DNA of 64,000 nucleotides from Candidatus Gastranaerophilales bacterium (GTDB lineage: Bacteria > Cyanobacteriota > Vampirovibrionia > Gastranaerophilales > Gastranaerophilaceae), in assembly GCA_944323685.1 (NCBI GenBank), contig CALUTJ010000001.1, positions 1 through 64,000 on the forward strand, given 5' to 3'. The position numbers were made by a program, and so were the translations under genes. Shown here one piece after another: positions 36,222 through 46,510 of the stretch (the stretch's first letter is position 1; each line of letters opens with the position of its first letter). Under the pieces are notes generated by a model. It worked only from the letters and a program-made list of their open reading frames with translations, had not been told where the DNA came from and did not search any database.

Positions 36222-36548
36222 ATGTTAAAAAACAAATTTATTGCTTTATTAATAGCCGCAGTTATAGTCATATTCGGTAGCATGCCTGCAAATTTAGCCT
36301 TTGCACTGCCTCAAGACCAGCAGCCCAAAGCTGCTAAAAGCGAGTTAAAACACGTACTTAAGAAATTTGCACTATCTATGTCACTGGTTGGCGGTTCGTG
36401 TCTGGTGTTATATTTTGCTCTAAAAACGTACAAACGCTTTAAAGAAGAGGAAGAAGCAGGACAGCCTTATCCTGTTGATACGGAAAAATGCCTTAATACT
36501 CCTGAAACAATTGAAGAAGCAACAAAACTGTTTATAGAAAAATTCTAA
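36222..36548 (+). CDS. Small membrane protein with signal peptide
   Basis: 108 aa from ATG 36222 (AAGGT upstream), starting 10 bp after the RNase stop. Residues 1-28 are a signal peptide or first membrane segment (FIALLIAAVIVIFGSMPANL, then AFA), and residues 48-68 a second hydrophobic helix (FALSMSLVGGSCLVLYFALK). The rest is charged and helical. No recognised family. A frame starting further upstream at 36087 overlaps the RNase gene and is not believed. Confidence 0.72.
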   Translation: MLKNKFIALLIAAVIVIFGSMPANLAFALPQDQQPKAAKSELKHVLKKFALSMSLVGGSCLVLYFALKTYKRFKEEEEAGQPYPVDTEKCLNTPETIEEATKLFIEKF

Positions 36549-36799
36549 AAATTAGATATTTTCTTTAATTCTTCGTGCGGCGGTCCATAGGCTTTTAGCA
36601 GAGCATTGACGATTTTAGGCATCTGGCATACAAAAGAGTATGAATAATTTCCTGTATGCAGTGAACACTTTTTGCAGTCGCAGGATATCTCATAGCATTC
36701 TATTGCCTGCAAAGTCCAGTTCTGCATTATTGACGGAGAAATTTCTCCGTTTGTTTGAGGTAGATATAAATCAGTGATAGCAGTTACCTTAGAAAACAT
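36545..36799 (-). CDS. Small cysteine-containing protein, unknown
   Basis: 84 aa from ATG 36799, which has GGAG eight bases upstream. Four cysteines in the middle and after (IECYEISCDCKKCSLHTGNY, FVCQMP) suggest metal binding. N-terminal part TAITDLYLPQTNGEISPSIM is not recognised; the frame can extend 10 codons to 36829 with an alternative start. Convergent with the preceding gene, stops overlapping by 4 bp. Confidence 0.6.
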   Translation of the reverse strand: MFSKVTAITDLYLPQTNGEISPSIMQNWTLQAIECYEISCDCKKCSLHTGNYSYSFVCQMPKIVNALLKAYGPPHEELKKISNF

Positions 36800-36897
36800 A
36801 TACCATACTCCGATGTTAGTTAAATACACAAAAGAATTACCCTATATTTTATAATATAGCGTATTTTATATGACATTTACTCGGTCTAATGGAGGAA

Positions 36898-37671
36898 TTA
36901 TACATTCACAACGTGAGCATCATAAACTATTTTTAACCCTTCAAGTGTAATATTAGGGCTAATGTAGTCAAATTTTCTTTCCATATACTCTGCAACAATA
37001 TCCGAATAACCGCCTGTTGCTATAACGACTGCTCTTTCACCGAGCTCGCGCTCACATTCTTTAATTAAACCGTCAATCATACAGGCATGACCTCGCACTA
37101 TTCCGGATAGCATTGCATCTATTGTATTGGAGCCTATAGCGTTTTTTGGGGCTTCTATTTTGATTAAGGGGAGTTTTGAGGTGAACTTTTTCAAACTTTC
37201 AGCCTGAATTTTCATACCTGCACAAATTATTCCGCCGATAAACTCTCCGTTTGATTTTACAATATCAAAGGAAGTAGCAGTACCCATATCCACTACAATG
37301 CAGGTCTTATGGTATAAAGAGTAAGCAGCAAAAGCATTAACAATTCTGTCTGCACCAAGTTCTTCAGGATAATCCACTGAATACTTGAGCATATTAGTTG
37401 TTTTGTTCGAAACAACAAACGGTTCAATGCCCAGATATCTTTTCAATGCATTTTTATATCTTTCGGTAAGGCAAACAACAACGCTGCACAGGCATGCACA
37501 ATCAACTGCGTGCTCATAGTTGTGAATTTTTAAAAGATTTAACAGCAATATGCCGATTTCATCCTCAGAACGGTGCTTTTCAGATGCGATTGTCCAAGTT
37601 TCTACAAGTTCAGACTTGGCAAAAAGCCCGATAGTTGTTGATGTATTTCCGATATCTAATGTTAATAGCAT
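36898..37671 (-). CDS. coaX: Type III pantothenate kinase
   Basis: Phosphorylates pantothenate, first step of CoA synthesis from pantothenate. 257 aa of the ASKHA fold: phosphate motif LTLDIGNTSTTIGLF at the N-terminus, YPEELGADRIVNAFAAY, VVDMGTATSFDIV and IICAGMKIQAESL. Type III enzymes are not feedback-inhibited by CoA. Single gene; panB and panC are at 47452-49180. Confidence 0.94.
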   Translation of the reverse strand: MLLTLDIGNTSTTIGLFAKSELVETWTIASEKHRSEDEIGILLLNLLKIHNYEHAVDCACLCSVVVCLTERYKNALKRYLGIEPFVVSNKTTNMLKYSVDYPEELGADRIVNAFAAYSLYHKTCIVVDMGTATSFDIVKSNGEFIGGIICAGMKIQAESLKKFTSKLPLIKIEAPKNAIGSNTIDAMLSGIVRGHACMIDGLIKECERELGERAVVIATGGYSDIVAEYMERKFDYISPNITLEGLKIVYDAHVVNV

Positions 37672-37773
37672 ATTTTTACCTCAAAATTATTTTAACAAAA
37701 AAATACTGTTAAGTAATTTTCTAAAAACAATTAATTTTTGCTATAATATTGCCAGAATATATGTGAGGAAAAT

Positions 37774-38751
37774 ATGAAAAAAATATTTATAATTTTTGCA
37801 CTGCTGATAACAACAATAATTCCTGCAAGTGCGGTTACGGACACAAAAGCAGAAAAAGATACAGAGCTTAAAAAACAGCCTGTTAATATTGATATGTCTA
37901 AAATCGGCTTCCACAAAAGACTTGATGTTGATCCCCAGCTGCAAATGAAACAGATGTTTAAGAATTATCAAAAATACCTTAACAGCAAAGATGTGGACAA
38001 ATTCTTAAGCGTTTATGACGAAACTTATAAAAGTTCTGACGGATACGGTAAAGACAAGCTGAAACAGCTTGCCGAGGCAGTTGTAAAAGCTTATCCTGAT
38101 ATGAAATATGACATAAATATTGTATCAGTTGATGTTGATGTCGATAACGCAACAGTCATAACCCGTGAAAAGCTCTATGCCAGCATGGATTCTAACATAC
38201 AGTACATCAAAGGCAAGGGGCTTATAGACGCTGAATCCACAAATATTTACTACCTGAAAAGATTTTCAAATGATTGGAGAATCACCTCAGACTTTATTAT
38301 TAACGAAAAAACGGCTATAAGATATGGTATTGCAAAATTTGTACCAATGCTTATTGATGCACCATCTATTGTTGCACCGGGGCAAGAATACTCTGCTATA
38401 TTAAAAATAAATCTGCCAACAAAATATAAAGCTTTAATAGCCATTGATAACGAGCCGATTTCATACCCTGGAGAAAAAATACCGGAAACATTCAGAGGAC
38501 TTAAGCCTTCCGGTATTCAAGAAAGAATCCTGTACAGCAACAAAGACAACAAAAACGAAAATGCCACGGCTTCAATCGGCATTGTAAAGGCAGATATAAA
38601 TAACAATAATATTAGTGTTAACATTGTAGGACTGGCATTCCTCTCAAGCAGGGTAAATGTATTAGAGCCGAAAGCAGACAGTTTTATAATAAACAATACG
38701 CAGCAAAACCAGACTCAGGATGTTACGCAACCGAAAGTTGACAACAAATGA
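37774..38751 (+). CDS. Exported NTF2-like protein
   Basis: 325 aa with a clear signal peptide (MKKIFIIFALLITTIIPASA). Residues 60-175 resemble the NTF2/SnoaL-like fold used as a small extracytoplasmic domain (KNYQKYLNSKDVDKFLSVYD, YYLKRFSNDWRITSDFI). Residues 190-300 look like a beta-sandwich. Its stop overlaps the lspA start by 4 bp. Function unknown; envelope location inferred from the signal peptide. Confidence 0.75.
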   Translation: MKKIFIIFALLITTIIPASAVTDTKAEKDTELKKQPVNIDMSKIGFHKRLDVDPQLQMKQMFKNYQKYLNSKDVDKFLSVYDETYKSSDGYGKDKLKQLAEAVVKAYPDMKYDINIVSVDVDVDNATVITREKLYASMDSNIQYIKGKGLIDAESTNIYYLKRFSNDWRITSDFIINEKTAIRYGIAKFVPMLIDAPSIVAPGQEYSAILKINLPTKYKALIAIDNEPISYPGEKIPETFRGLKPSGIQERILYSNKDNKNENATASIGIVKADINNNNISVNIVGLAFLSSRVNVLEPKADSFIINNTQQNQTQDVTQPKVDNK

Positions 38752-39212
38752 TTAACAGGCACAAAAAAACACTCTATTTTATTGTGATTGTTTTTGTATT
38801 TGCGTCATTGTCATTTTTAGTGAGAAACGCCCTTGCCGCTAACTTCAATAATGTTGATTTCGGCTTAGTTAAAATTGATTTTATAAAAAACTACGGTGCG
38901 GCATTCAGTATTATGCATACTCATACTTCTTTTCTCATTGCAGTGTCTTTTGTGATACTTATTCTGGCTTTATTTTATATATTTAAGCATATAAAAGAGT
39001 TTTCCTGTACGGATTTATTTTTTTCATCAATCCTGTGTGCCGGCATCATCTGCAATATGCTGGAAAGAATAATTGACGGGTATGTTACGGACTACATCAG
39101 GCTTACTTTTGTTGCGTTTCCTATTTTTAATACCTCTGATATTTATATCAGTATCGGGGCATTTGTGCTTATTTGTAATATACTTTTTAATAATGAACCA
39201 AAACAAGATTGA
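38748..39212 (+). CDS. lspA: Lipoprotein signal peptidase (signal peptidase II)
   Basis: Inner-membrane aspartyl protease that removes signal peptides of lipoproteins. 154 aa with four membrane segments. The family motifs are present: KNYGAAFSI (membrane 2 region), GIICNMLERIIDGYVTDYI with the first catalytic Asp, and FPIFNTSDIYI with the second. Coupled to the preceding gene through a 4-bp overlap and to rluA-type by a 20-bp overlap. Confidence 0.92.
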   Translation: MINRHKKTLYFIVIVFVFASLSFLVRNALAANFNNVDFGLVKIDFIKNYGAAFSIMHTHTSFLIAVSFVILILALFYIFKHIKEFSCTDLFFSSILCAGIICNMLERIIDGYVTDYIRLTFVAFPIFNTSDIYISIGAFVLICNILFNNEPKQD

Positions 39213-40119
39213 AACATTCGTTATAGAACCGGAAGACGCCAATATCAGGTTGGATACTTTTCTTGCGGAAGTTTACCCTGATATATCACGCTCTTTTATT
39301 CAAAAGCAAATTAAATCAGGCTGTGTTACGGTTAACAATAATACTGTTAAATCCTCGTATGTGCTAAAGCCTGATGACACTATATTCGCAGATTTCAAAG
39401 ACACAAGGGCAGAGGCACCTGCCGCGCAAAATATTGCACTTGATATACTTTATGAAGATAATGACATGCTGGTGGTCAATAAACCTGCCGGCATGCTGAC
39501 TCATCCTACTTCAACAGAAAAGACTGATACACTTGTCAATGCACTGCTGTATTATACAAATTCACAGTTGTCTGACTGCAACGGAATATTGCGTCCCGGT
39601 ATTGTCCACAGGCTTGACAGAAACACCTCGGGGCTTTTGATGATAGCCAAAAACAATGACTCATATAACTTTTTAAAAACACAAATGCAAGAACATAATG
39701 TTGTGAAAAAATACTATGCGCTCGTTTGCGGCAATTTAAAAGACGATGCAGGCACAATAAATGAACCGATAGGACGCCACAAAACAAAGCCCGAAAAAAT
39801 GGCAGTGTCGCCTGACGGCAAGCCTTCCGTAACACATTACAGAGTATTGGAACGCTTTAACGGTTATACGCTTGTCGATATAAATCTTGAAACCGGAAGA
39901 ACTCATCAAATACGTGTTCATATGTCATATATAAAACACCCGATTGTTAACGACACACTTTATGGCGGCACCAAATTGCCGGTTAAGACGCAAGAACAGG
40001 TGCTGCAAGCATACTCACTAAAATTTATATCACCGTTTGACCAAAAGGAACACCATATAGAAATCGGTTTTGATGATGATATAATAAAAACGTTAAATTA
40101 TCTGAGGAGTAAAAAATGA
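39193..40119 (+). CDS. RluA-family pseudouridine synthase
   Basis: 308 aa from ATG 39193 within the end of lspA. S4 RNA-binding domain (about 14-75; IRLDTFLAEVYPDISRSFIQ) and a RluA catalytic domain with HRLDRNTSGLLMIAKN (catalytic Asp) and GRTHQIRVHMSYIKHPIVND. Isomerises uridines in 23S rRNA (RluD-like) or tRNA; the S4 fusion favours an rRNA target. The track-length frame starting earlier overlaps lspA for 140 bp and is not used. Stop overlaps the next start by 4 bp. Confidence 0.93.
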   Translation: MNQNKIETFVIEPEDANIRLDTFLAEVYPDISRSFIQKQIKSGCVTVNNNTVKSSYVLKPDDTIFADFKDTRAEAPAAQNIALDILYEDNDMLVVNKPAGMLTHPTSTEKTDTLVNALLYYTNSQLSDCNGILRPGIVHRLDRNTSGLLMIAKNNDSYNFLKTQMQEHNVVKKYYALVCGNLKDDAGTINEPIGRHKTKPEKMAVSPDGKPSVTHYRVLERFNGYTLVDINLETGRTHQIRVHMSYIKHPIVNDTLYGGTKLPVKTQEQVLQAYSLKFISPFDQKEHHIEIGFDDDIIKTLNYLRSKK

Positions 40120-40478
40120 ATAAAACAATAGAAAAATATGCATATTTATTAATTGATATAGTTGTTTTTGCAGCGTTTATAGTGTTTATATACTTCAATA
40201 AAAACGCTACTGTCAGCTACTTTTGCCCTTTGATGCAAAAAATGTATACAACAAAACTTATATATCTCGCGTTATTTATTTTTCTGGTGTCGCATTGCGC
40301 AGGTTTTGCTCTGTGCGCATTTTTTAAGACAAAAGTCAGCGCACTTGTTGACGCTTATCAAAAAAGACACGAGAATATATCAATAGAAAAAGATTCGGAC
40401 AAAGCTAAAATTGCAGCATTAGAGGCGAAAATAGCCACCTTAGAAGCTGCTCTTGATTCAGCCTTAAAAAACAAGTAA
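40116..40478 (+). CDS. Small two-helix membrane protein with C-terminal coiled coil
   Basis: 120 aa with two membrane segments (about 10-27 and 48-72) and a charged coiled-coil tail (SDKAKIAALEAKIATLEAAL). This is the plan of LapA-like or small scaffold proteins, but no signature is clear. ATGA overlap with the pseudouridine synthase gene indicates coupling. Confidence 0.7.
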   Translation: MNKTIEKYAYLLIDIVVFAAFIVFIYFNKNATVSYFCPLMQKMYTTKLIYLALFIFLVSHCAGFALCAFFKTKVSALVDAYQKRHENISIEKDSDKAKIAALEAKIATLEAALDSALKNK

Positions 40479-40510
40479 ATAAAAAGTATATACTTTAATG
40501 CAATTATTAT

Positions 40511-40536
40511 AGAGCCGGTTATTCTTAATCGGCTCT
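40511..40536 (+). terminator. Rho-independent terminator
   Basis: Stem AGAGCCGGTTA / TAATCGGCTCT (one G-T pair) with a short loop, followed by TATTTATT; closes the transcript that ends at 40478. Confidence 0.7.
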
Positions 40537-40747
40537 TATTTATTGAGTTTCGAGGTATTGTAAAGAAATATTAAGCAATATATAACAAATATAGCAATTT
40601 TCTATAACTAAATTTTTTTATATATATACAAGAGAGAAAAAAGATAAACCGAGAAAACAAAAGGTTTATCAAAACTAGACACAATACCTAATAAATACCA
40701 TTAAATTATTTACCACCGTACCTAGACTAAGTTTTAAGGAGAGCAAA

Positions 40748-41053
40748 ATGACTATAGGGGCTATTAACACAAGATTATTGTCTTTGACGTTGTACAAAAG
40801 CAACCTTGAGTACAGCATCACTTCTATCAGCAACAAAAGACAGCAGATAGCATATCAAACAATGCAATTGTCTGATGTAGATTGGGAAAGCGATCCCAGA
40901 GTACAGCAGTTGCAGGCAATGGATTCTTATCTTGAATTGCAGCAAAAGAACTTGGAAACTCAACAAAAAGCAGCTGCATCCGAGTTGGAAAGCATGCAGA
41001 AAATATTGGATACTAACGTTAAGAAAGACTTTACGTTGAACTTGAATGCATAA
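40748..41053 (+). CDS. Short MGMA-family-like helical protein (fourth paralogue)
   Basis: 101 aa, all-helical by composition. N-terminus MTIGAINTRLLSLTLYKSNL then EYSITSI follows the pattern of MGMAxxQxRxLxLxAxKxxxEY. It has the same DPxVxxLxxxDxxLE...LE linker-and-coil as the 107-aa gene at 10931 and ends KILDTNVKKDF, like KxxIDKNxExxFK. Strong ribosome site (AAGGAG) before ATG 40748. Alone, on the opposite strand from the main locus. Function unknown. Confidence 0.7.
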   Translation: MTIGAINTRLLSLTLYKSNLEYSITSISNKRQQIAYQTMQLSDVDWESDPRVQQLQAMDSYLELQQKNLETQQKAAASELESMQKILDTNVKKDFTLNLNA

Positions 41054-41172
41054 TAACAGGGAATACATTTAAAGTTACATAAATGTAAAAAATACCTTTT
41101 TATCTTTACCAATCCTTTATAAATGAGCTTTAAAATTTGAATTTCACACGCTTGTTTGTTAATATAAGCGTG

Positions 41173-41472
41173 ATGAAGAAGATTAATATTTTTCAAACTT
41201 TTGAAACTTTTATGGCTGAACCGTTGAGTATTATTCGTGACCGAATAATACAAATTTGTCATGTTGAAGCTGACGGTGTGGAGGTACAAAATAAAATCCA
41301 GTTCAATCTGTCTGACAGATCGGCGCAAATTAACATATATAACAGCCCTGGTGCTTACAATCTTCTTTCAGCAGTACTGTACAAAAAAATGATTTTAAAC
41401 GGTAAAAATGATAATAAAACAGGCCAAATTTCTAACGAGCGCACAAAATCTCTCACAGTGTCCAAACTATAA
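41173..41472 (+). CDS. Hypothetical protein overlapping engB
   Basis: 99 aa from ATG 41173 (a TTG at 41137 is possible). No ribosome site is clear and no family recognised. The first 75 residues look protein-like (AEPLSIIRDRIIQICHVEAD, QFNLSDRSAQINIYNSPGAY) but the last 20 overlap engB in another frame. It may be real with a truncated or shifted end, or a chance frame. Confidence 0.45.
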   Translation: MKKINIFQTFETFMAEPLSIIRDRIIQICHVEADGVEVQNKIQFNLSDRSAQINIYNSPGAYNLLSAVLYKKMILNGKNDNKTGQISNERTKSLTVSKL

Positions 41473-41980
41473 TTTGCCCGAGATTGCACTCTTAGGGCGT
41501 TCTAATGTCGGCAAATCGTCTTTTATAAATACAATTGCCAATAACTCTACTCTGGCCAAAACCAGTAACAAGCCAGGAAAAACGCGACTTATTAACCTTT
41601 TTAATTTTAATGAAAAGTTTATTATCGCTGACCTTCCGGGCTACGGATATGCAAAAGTCTCCAAAGAAGTGCAAAACCTCTGGCAAAAAAATCTAGAAGA
41701 GTACCTCCTCAAAAGAGATACACTAAAATTGCTTATCCAGTTTGTTGATTCAAGGCATGACATACAGAAAAACGACCTGCAAATGCAAGAATGGCTTGAA
41801 TATAACGGATTAAAATCTATTGTAATTGCCACTAAAATTGATTTAACCCAAAAATCTCGCATTCAAGCAAACGTAAACGAACTAAAACGCATTACAAAAC
41901 GCGAGGTATTCCCGTTTTCAACAGTAAACAAACGATATAATGACCTGATACTTGATTATCTCGAAAAAGAAATTTTATAA
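41408..41980 (+). CDS. engB: EngB/YihA-family ribosome-associated GTP-binding protein
   Basis: 190 aa, the family length. GTPase motifs: G1 LGRSNVGKSSFINTIAN, G2 region NKPGKTRLINLF, G3 ADLPGYGYAKV, G4 VIATKIDL. Needed for large-subunit assembly and normal division in bacteria. The ATG at 41408 lacks a strong ribosome site. Confidence 0.94.
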   Translation: MIIKQAKFLTSAQNLSQCPNYNLPEIALLGRSNVGKSSFINTIANNSTLAKTSNKPGKTRLINLFNFNEKFIIADLPGYGYAKVSKEVQNLWQKNLEEYLLKRDTLKLLIQFVDSRHDIQKNDLQMQEWLEYNGLKSIVIATKIDLTQKSRIQANVNELKRITKREVFPFSTVNKRYNDLILDYLEKEIL

Positions 41981-41986
41981 ATTCTT

Positions 41987-42328
41987 TTATAAATTCTTTT
42001 TAAGATTTTCTGGTATGTATTTTTCCCAGCTTTCATCAAGATTTTTAAAGAAATTGTGTGCATCAATCACATCATCGTAGCAAATAGCATCCGGCCCGTC
42101 TTGTATTTGCAAGGCAAGTTCTGACTGCGAATGTTTTAAGGCATCTTTTTCGTCACAGTCGCCAAGAATCGCTATTCCAAACGATTTGCCGCAATTCTGA
42201 CAAATAATTTGAATAACATTGAGGTTTTTCTCTCTTCTCAAAATAAAAACAGAGTCCTCAGTGAAATCTGATTTGCATTCGGAACAACACATGTCCGAAA
42301 ACAGCATGTTTATTAGCTTTTTGTTCAT
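41987..42328 (-). CDS. Small zinc-ribbon-like protein
   Basis: 113 aa. Two Cys-x2-Cys pairs (CCSECKSDF at about 14-19 and IICQNCGKSFG at about 43-46) fit a zinc ribbon; the C-terminal part is acidic with an amphipathic helix (DDVIDAHNFFKNLDESWEKY). I have seen similar short proteins in cyanobacteria-related genomes but cannot name the family. Convergent with engB (6 bp between stops). Confidence 0.7.
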   Translation of the reverse strand: MNKKLINMLFSDMCCSECKSDFTEDSVFILRREKNLNVIQIICQNCGKSFGIAILGDCDEKDALKHSQSELALQIQDGPDAICYDDVIDAHNFFKNLDESWEKYIPENLKKNL

Positions 42329-42476
42329 ACTATCCTCATATTACTACAAAACAATTGTAAAGATTTGTAACGATTTTAGCCAAAAATGCCGAAATCATGT
42401 TATAAATTCAAAAAATTGGGAATTATATACATGTAACAGTTAAATGTGTAGTTAAACAGAATGAGTAGGTGGCATC

Positions 42477-42575
42477 ATGGAAATTTTAACACTTGTAGCA
42501 TTTGGCGGTTTGATGTACTTAAGCTTAATCACAATTCCGGAAATTATGGAAAAGAGAGCAGCTAAACAACAGTAA
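42477..42575 (+). CDS. 32-residue single-span membrane peptide
   Basis: ATG 42477 opens 32 codons (MEILTLVAFGGLMYLSLITI, then PEIMEKRAAKQQ) to TAA 42573-42575. Residues 3-20 are a single membrane helix, followed by a proline and a charged tail. AGTAGGTGG lies just upstream as a possible ribosome site, and a strong terminator hairpin follows 20 bp later, so it is framed like a stand-alone small gene. No homologue recognised. Confidence 0.5.
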   Translation: MEILTLVAFGGLMYLSLITIPEIMEKRAAKQQ

Positions 42576-42595
42576 TTAGCCAAAAGAGTTTTATC

Positions 42596-42630
42596 AAAGA
42601 GCTTGTATACAATAAGTATACAGGCTCTTT
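42596..42630 (+). terminator. Terminator-like hairpin
   Basis: 15-base arms 42596-42610 and 42616-42630 (AAAGAGC-T-TGTATAC / GTATACA-G-GCTCTTT) with a 5-base loop; one mismatch. The following T-run is short (ACACGTTTTA). Closes the 32-aa gene. Confidence 0.7.
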
Positions 42631-42679
42631 ACACGTTTTATAAAGGTATTGACGAATCTCAATAAAAAATGTTCCAACC

Positions 42680-43093
42680 TTACTTTAGAGATTTGTCTTC
42701 ATGCTCTGTATCGGAGTTTTCTGCTTTTTGAGCGTCTTCTATTTGCTTTTTAATAAGAGTAAGGTTTCTTACATTTTGTTCGTTAATTTTGTTGAAAACT
42801 TCTCTGATTCGCTCTTCACCGGGTGAAACAGCAGAAGCAGAACCAAAGGAAATAACGCAGTCACCTTTGTTCAATGCGTACAAAGAAAGGGCAATAATAC
42901 ACCACAACAGAACACCGTGTACAAGAGTCATGAGAGGCGCCTGCACGAAAAATCCAGCAAAATAGTTCCACACATGCATACAAACCCAGCCCGGGAACAA
43001 TAAAAAGCCTGCAATTAAGCATCCTATGCAGAATACTGCAAGGCAAATGCCTTTAACACCGTTTATTTTAATGATATTGAATTTCTTATTCAT
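42680..43093 (-). CDS. Membrane protein, unknown
   Basis: 137 aa from ATG 43093, directly after the ligA stop. Two or three hydrophobic segments (about 15-35 and 55-80; GICLAVFCIGCLIAGFLLFP, LMTLVHGVLLWCIIALSLYA) and a charged helical tail. No family recognised. Probably cotranscribed with ligA. Confidence 0.68.
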   Translation of the reverse strand: MNKKFNIIKINGVKGICLAVFCIGCLIAGFLLFPGWVCMHVWNYFAGFFVQAPLMTLVHGVLLWCIIALSLYALNKGDCVISFGSASAVSPGEERIREVFNKINEQNVRNLTLIKKQIEDAQKAENSDTEHEDKSLK

Positions 43094-43094
43094 A

Positions 43095-45098
<2,004 letters not shown>

Positions 45099-45151
45099 TT
45101 ATTTCCTGTATAATCTAACAGTACAATTTTACAACAAAAAACAATTTTGAT

Positions 45152-46510
45152 ATGAGTCTTATAAAAAAAATTAAGGATTATTATAAAGAACGCAAAAGTC
45201 TTTTATTCACTACCCCAAGCCACTCTCAGGGCAACTTTATATCACCGGAAGCCAAAGCAATACTGGGACAGAAATATTTTAAAGCGGATTTTTCGGAAAT
45301 TGAAGGCTTTGACAATCTACGCTGCCCCAAAAGCAGCATAAAAGGCGTATTAGACAAAATATCACAAATTTATGATTCAAAAGCATCTTTCATGCTCATA
45401 AACGGCTCATCATCCGGGGTTATTGCCTCAATGCTGTCAATACTGAGAGAAGGAGATAAAGTCCTTATTGCACGTAATTGTCACATATCTGTTTATAATG
45501 CACTTGTTTTGACGGGAGCAAAGCCTGTATGGTTTTACCCGAAACTCAATAAGGAATGGGGTATATACAAGGGAGTTGAAGCATCTGACATTGAAGAAAA
45601 AATTAAACATGATACGGATATAAAAGCTCTTGTTATAACCTCACCGACTTATGAAGGCATATTCAGCGATGTACAAGCAATATCAAATATTTGCAAAAAA
45701 CACGATGTAAAGTTGATTGTTGATGAGGCTCACGGCGCTCTGTTAAACTTCGGCGCATTTAATTCAAAACCGGCTATAAAATCAGGTGCGGATGTAAGTA
45801 TTCAATCACTGCATAAAACAGCGGGAGCAATTAACCCTGCTGCACTCTTACATATATCAAAAACAAGTGATATAGAACCGCAGACACTGCAAAACTCACT
45901 GAATCTAATCAACACAAGTTCTCCGTCATATCCTTTAATGGCGGATATAGAAGCTACGGTTGATTTTCTGTCTTCAAAATCAGGCAAAAAACATATAGAA
46001 AAACTTTTAGAGGACATTGAAATCTTTAAAAAATCTCTGCCGGATACAGTAAAGATTTTTTCACAAAATAATGACCCTACTAAAATTTTGCTGCAATTTT
46101 TAAACAACAACGCACAAGATATTGCTGAAATACTCAACAATAAATATAAAATTGAAGAGGAATACTCTACCGACAATGCCCTGCTTTTTATAACAGGTAT
46201 AGGCACTGACAGCAAAAAATTATCTAAACTGTCAGCAGCAATAAACAAAATTTCAAAAGAATTGCTGACCTCAAGCCAAAATATATCGGGCTTAAATACA
46301 GCTTATGATTTACCGGTAAAAATTAAATACACCCCGCGTAAAGCGTATCAGACCACCAAGGTCTCAATTAAAAAATCTCAGGCATGTGATAAAGTCTGCG
46401 GAGAAATCATTATGAAATACCCTCCCGGAGTTCCTCTGCTTCTGCCAGGAGAGCTAATAACACAAGAACACATTAAATATATCGACAAAAATGAAATTGA
46501 AATTATTTAA
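45152..46510 (+). CDS. Orn/Lys/Arg decarboxylase-family PLP enzyme
   Basis: 452 aa of the fold I group III decarboxylase family (SpeA-type/YaaO). Seen: FTTPSHSQGNF near the start, the FMLINGSSSGVIASMLSI PLP region, the aspartate motif LIVDEAHGALLNF and the PLP-lysine SLHKTAGA. C-terminal Orn_DAP_Arg deC domain ends PPGVPLLLPGELI. Probably makes a polyamine from ornithine, lysine or arginine; the substrate cannot be told by eye. ATG 45152 has no strong ribosome site. Confidence 0.87.
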   Translation: MSLIKKIKDYYKERKSLLFTTPSHSQGNFISPEAKAILGQKYFKADFSEIEGFDNLRCPKSSIKGVLDKISQIYDSKASFMLINGSSSGVIASMLSILREGDKVLIARNCHISVYNALVLTGAKPVWFYPKLNKEWGIYKGVEASDIEEKIKHDTDIKALVITSPTYEGIFSDVQAISNICKKHDVKLIVDEAHGALLNFGAFNSKPAIKSGADVSIQSLHKTAGAINPAALLHISKTSDIEPQTLQNSLNLINTSSPSYPLMADIEATVDFLSSKSGKKHIEKLLEDIEIFKKSLPDTVKIFSQNNDPTKILLQFLNNNAQDIAEILNNKYKIEEEYSTDNALLFITGIGTDSKKLSKLSAAINKISKELLTSSQNISGLNTAYDLPVKIKYTPRKAYQTTKVSIKKSQACDKVCGEIIMKYPPGVPLLLPGELITQEHIKYIDKNEIEII

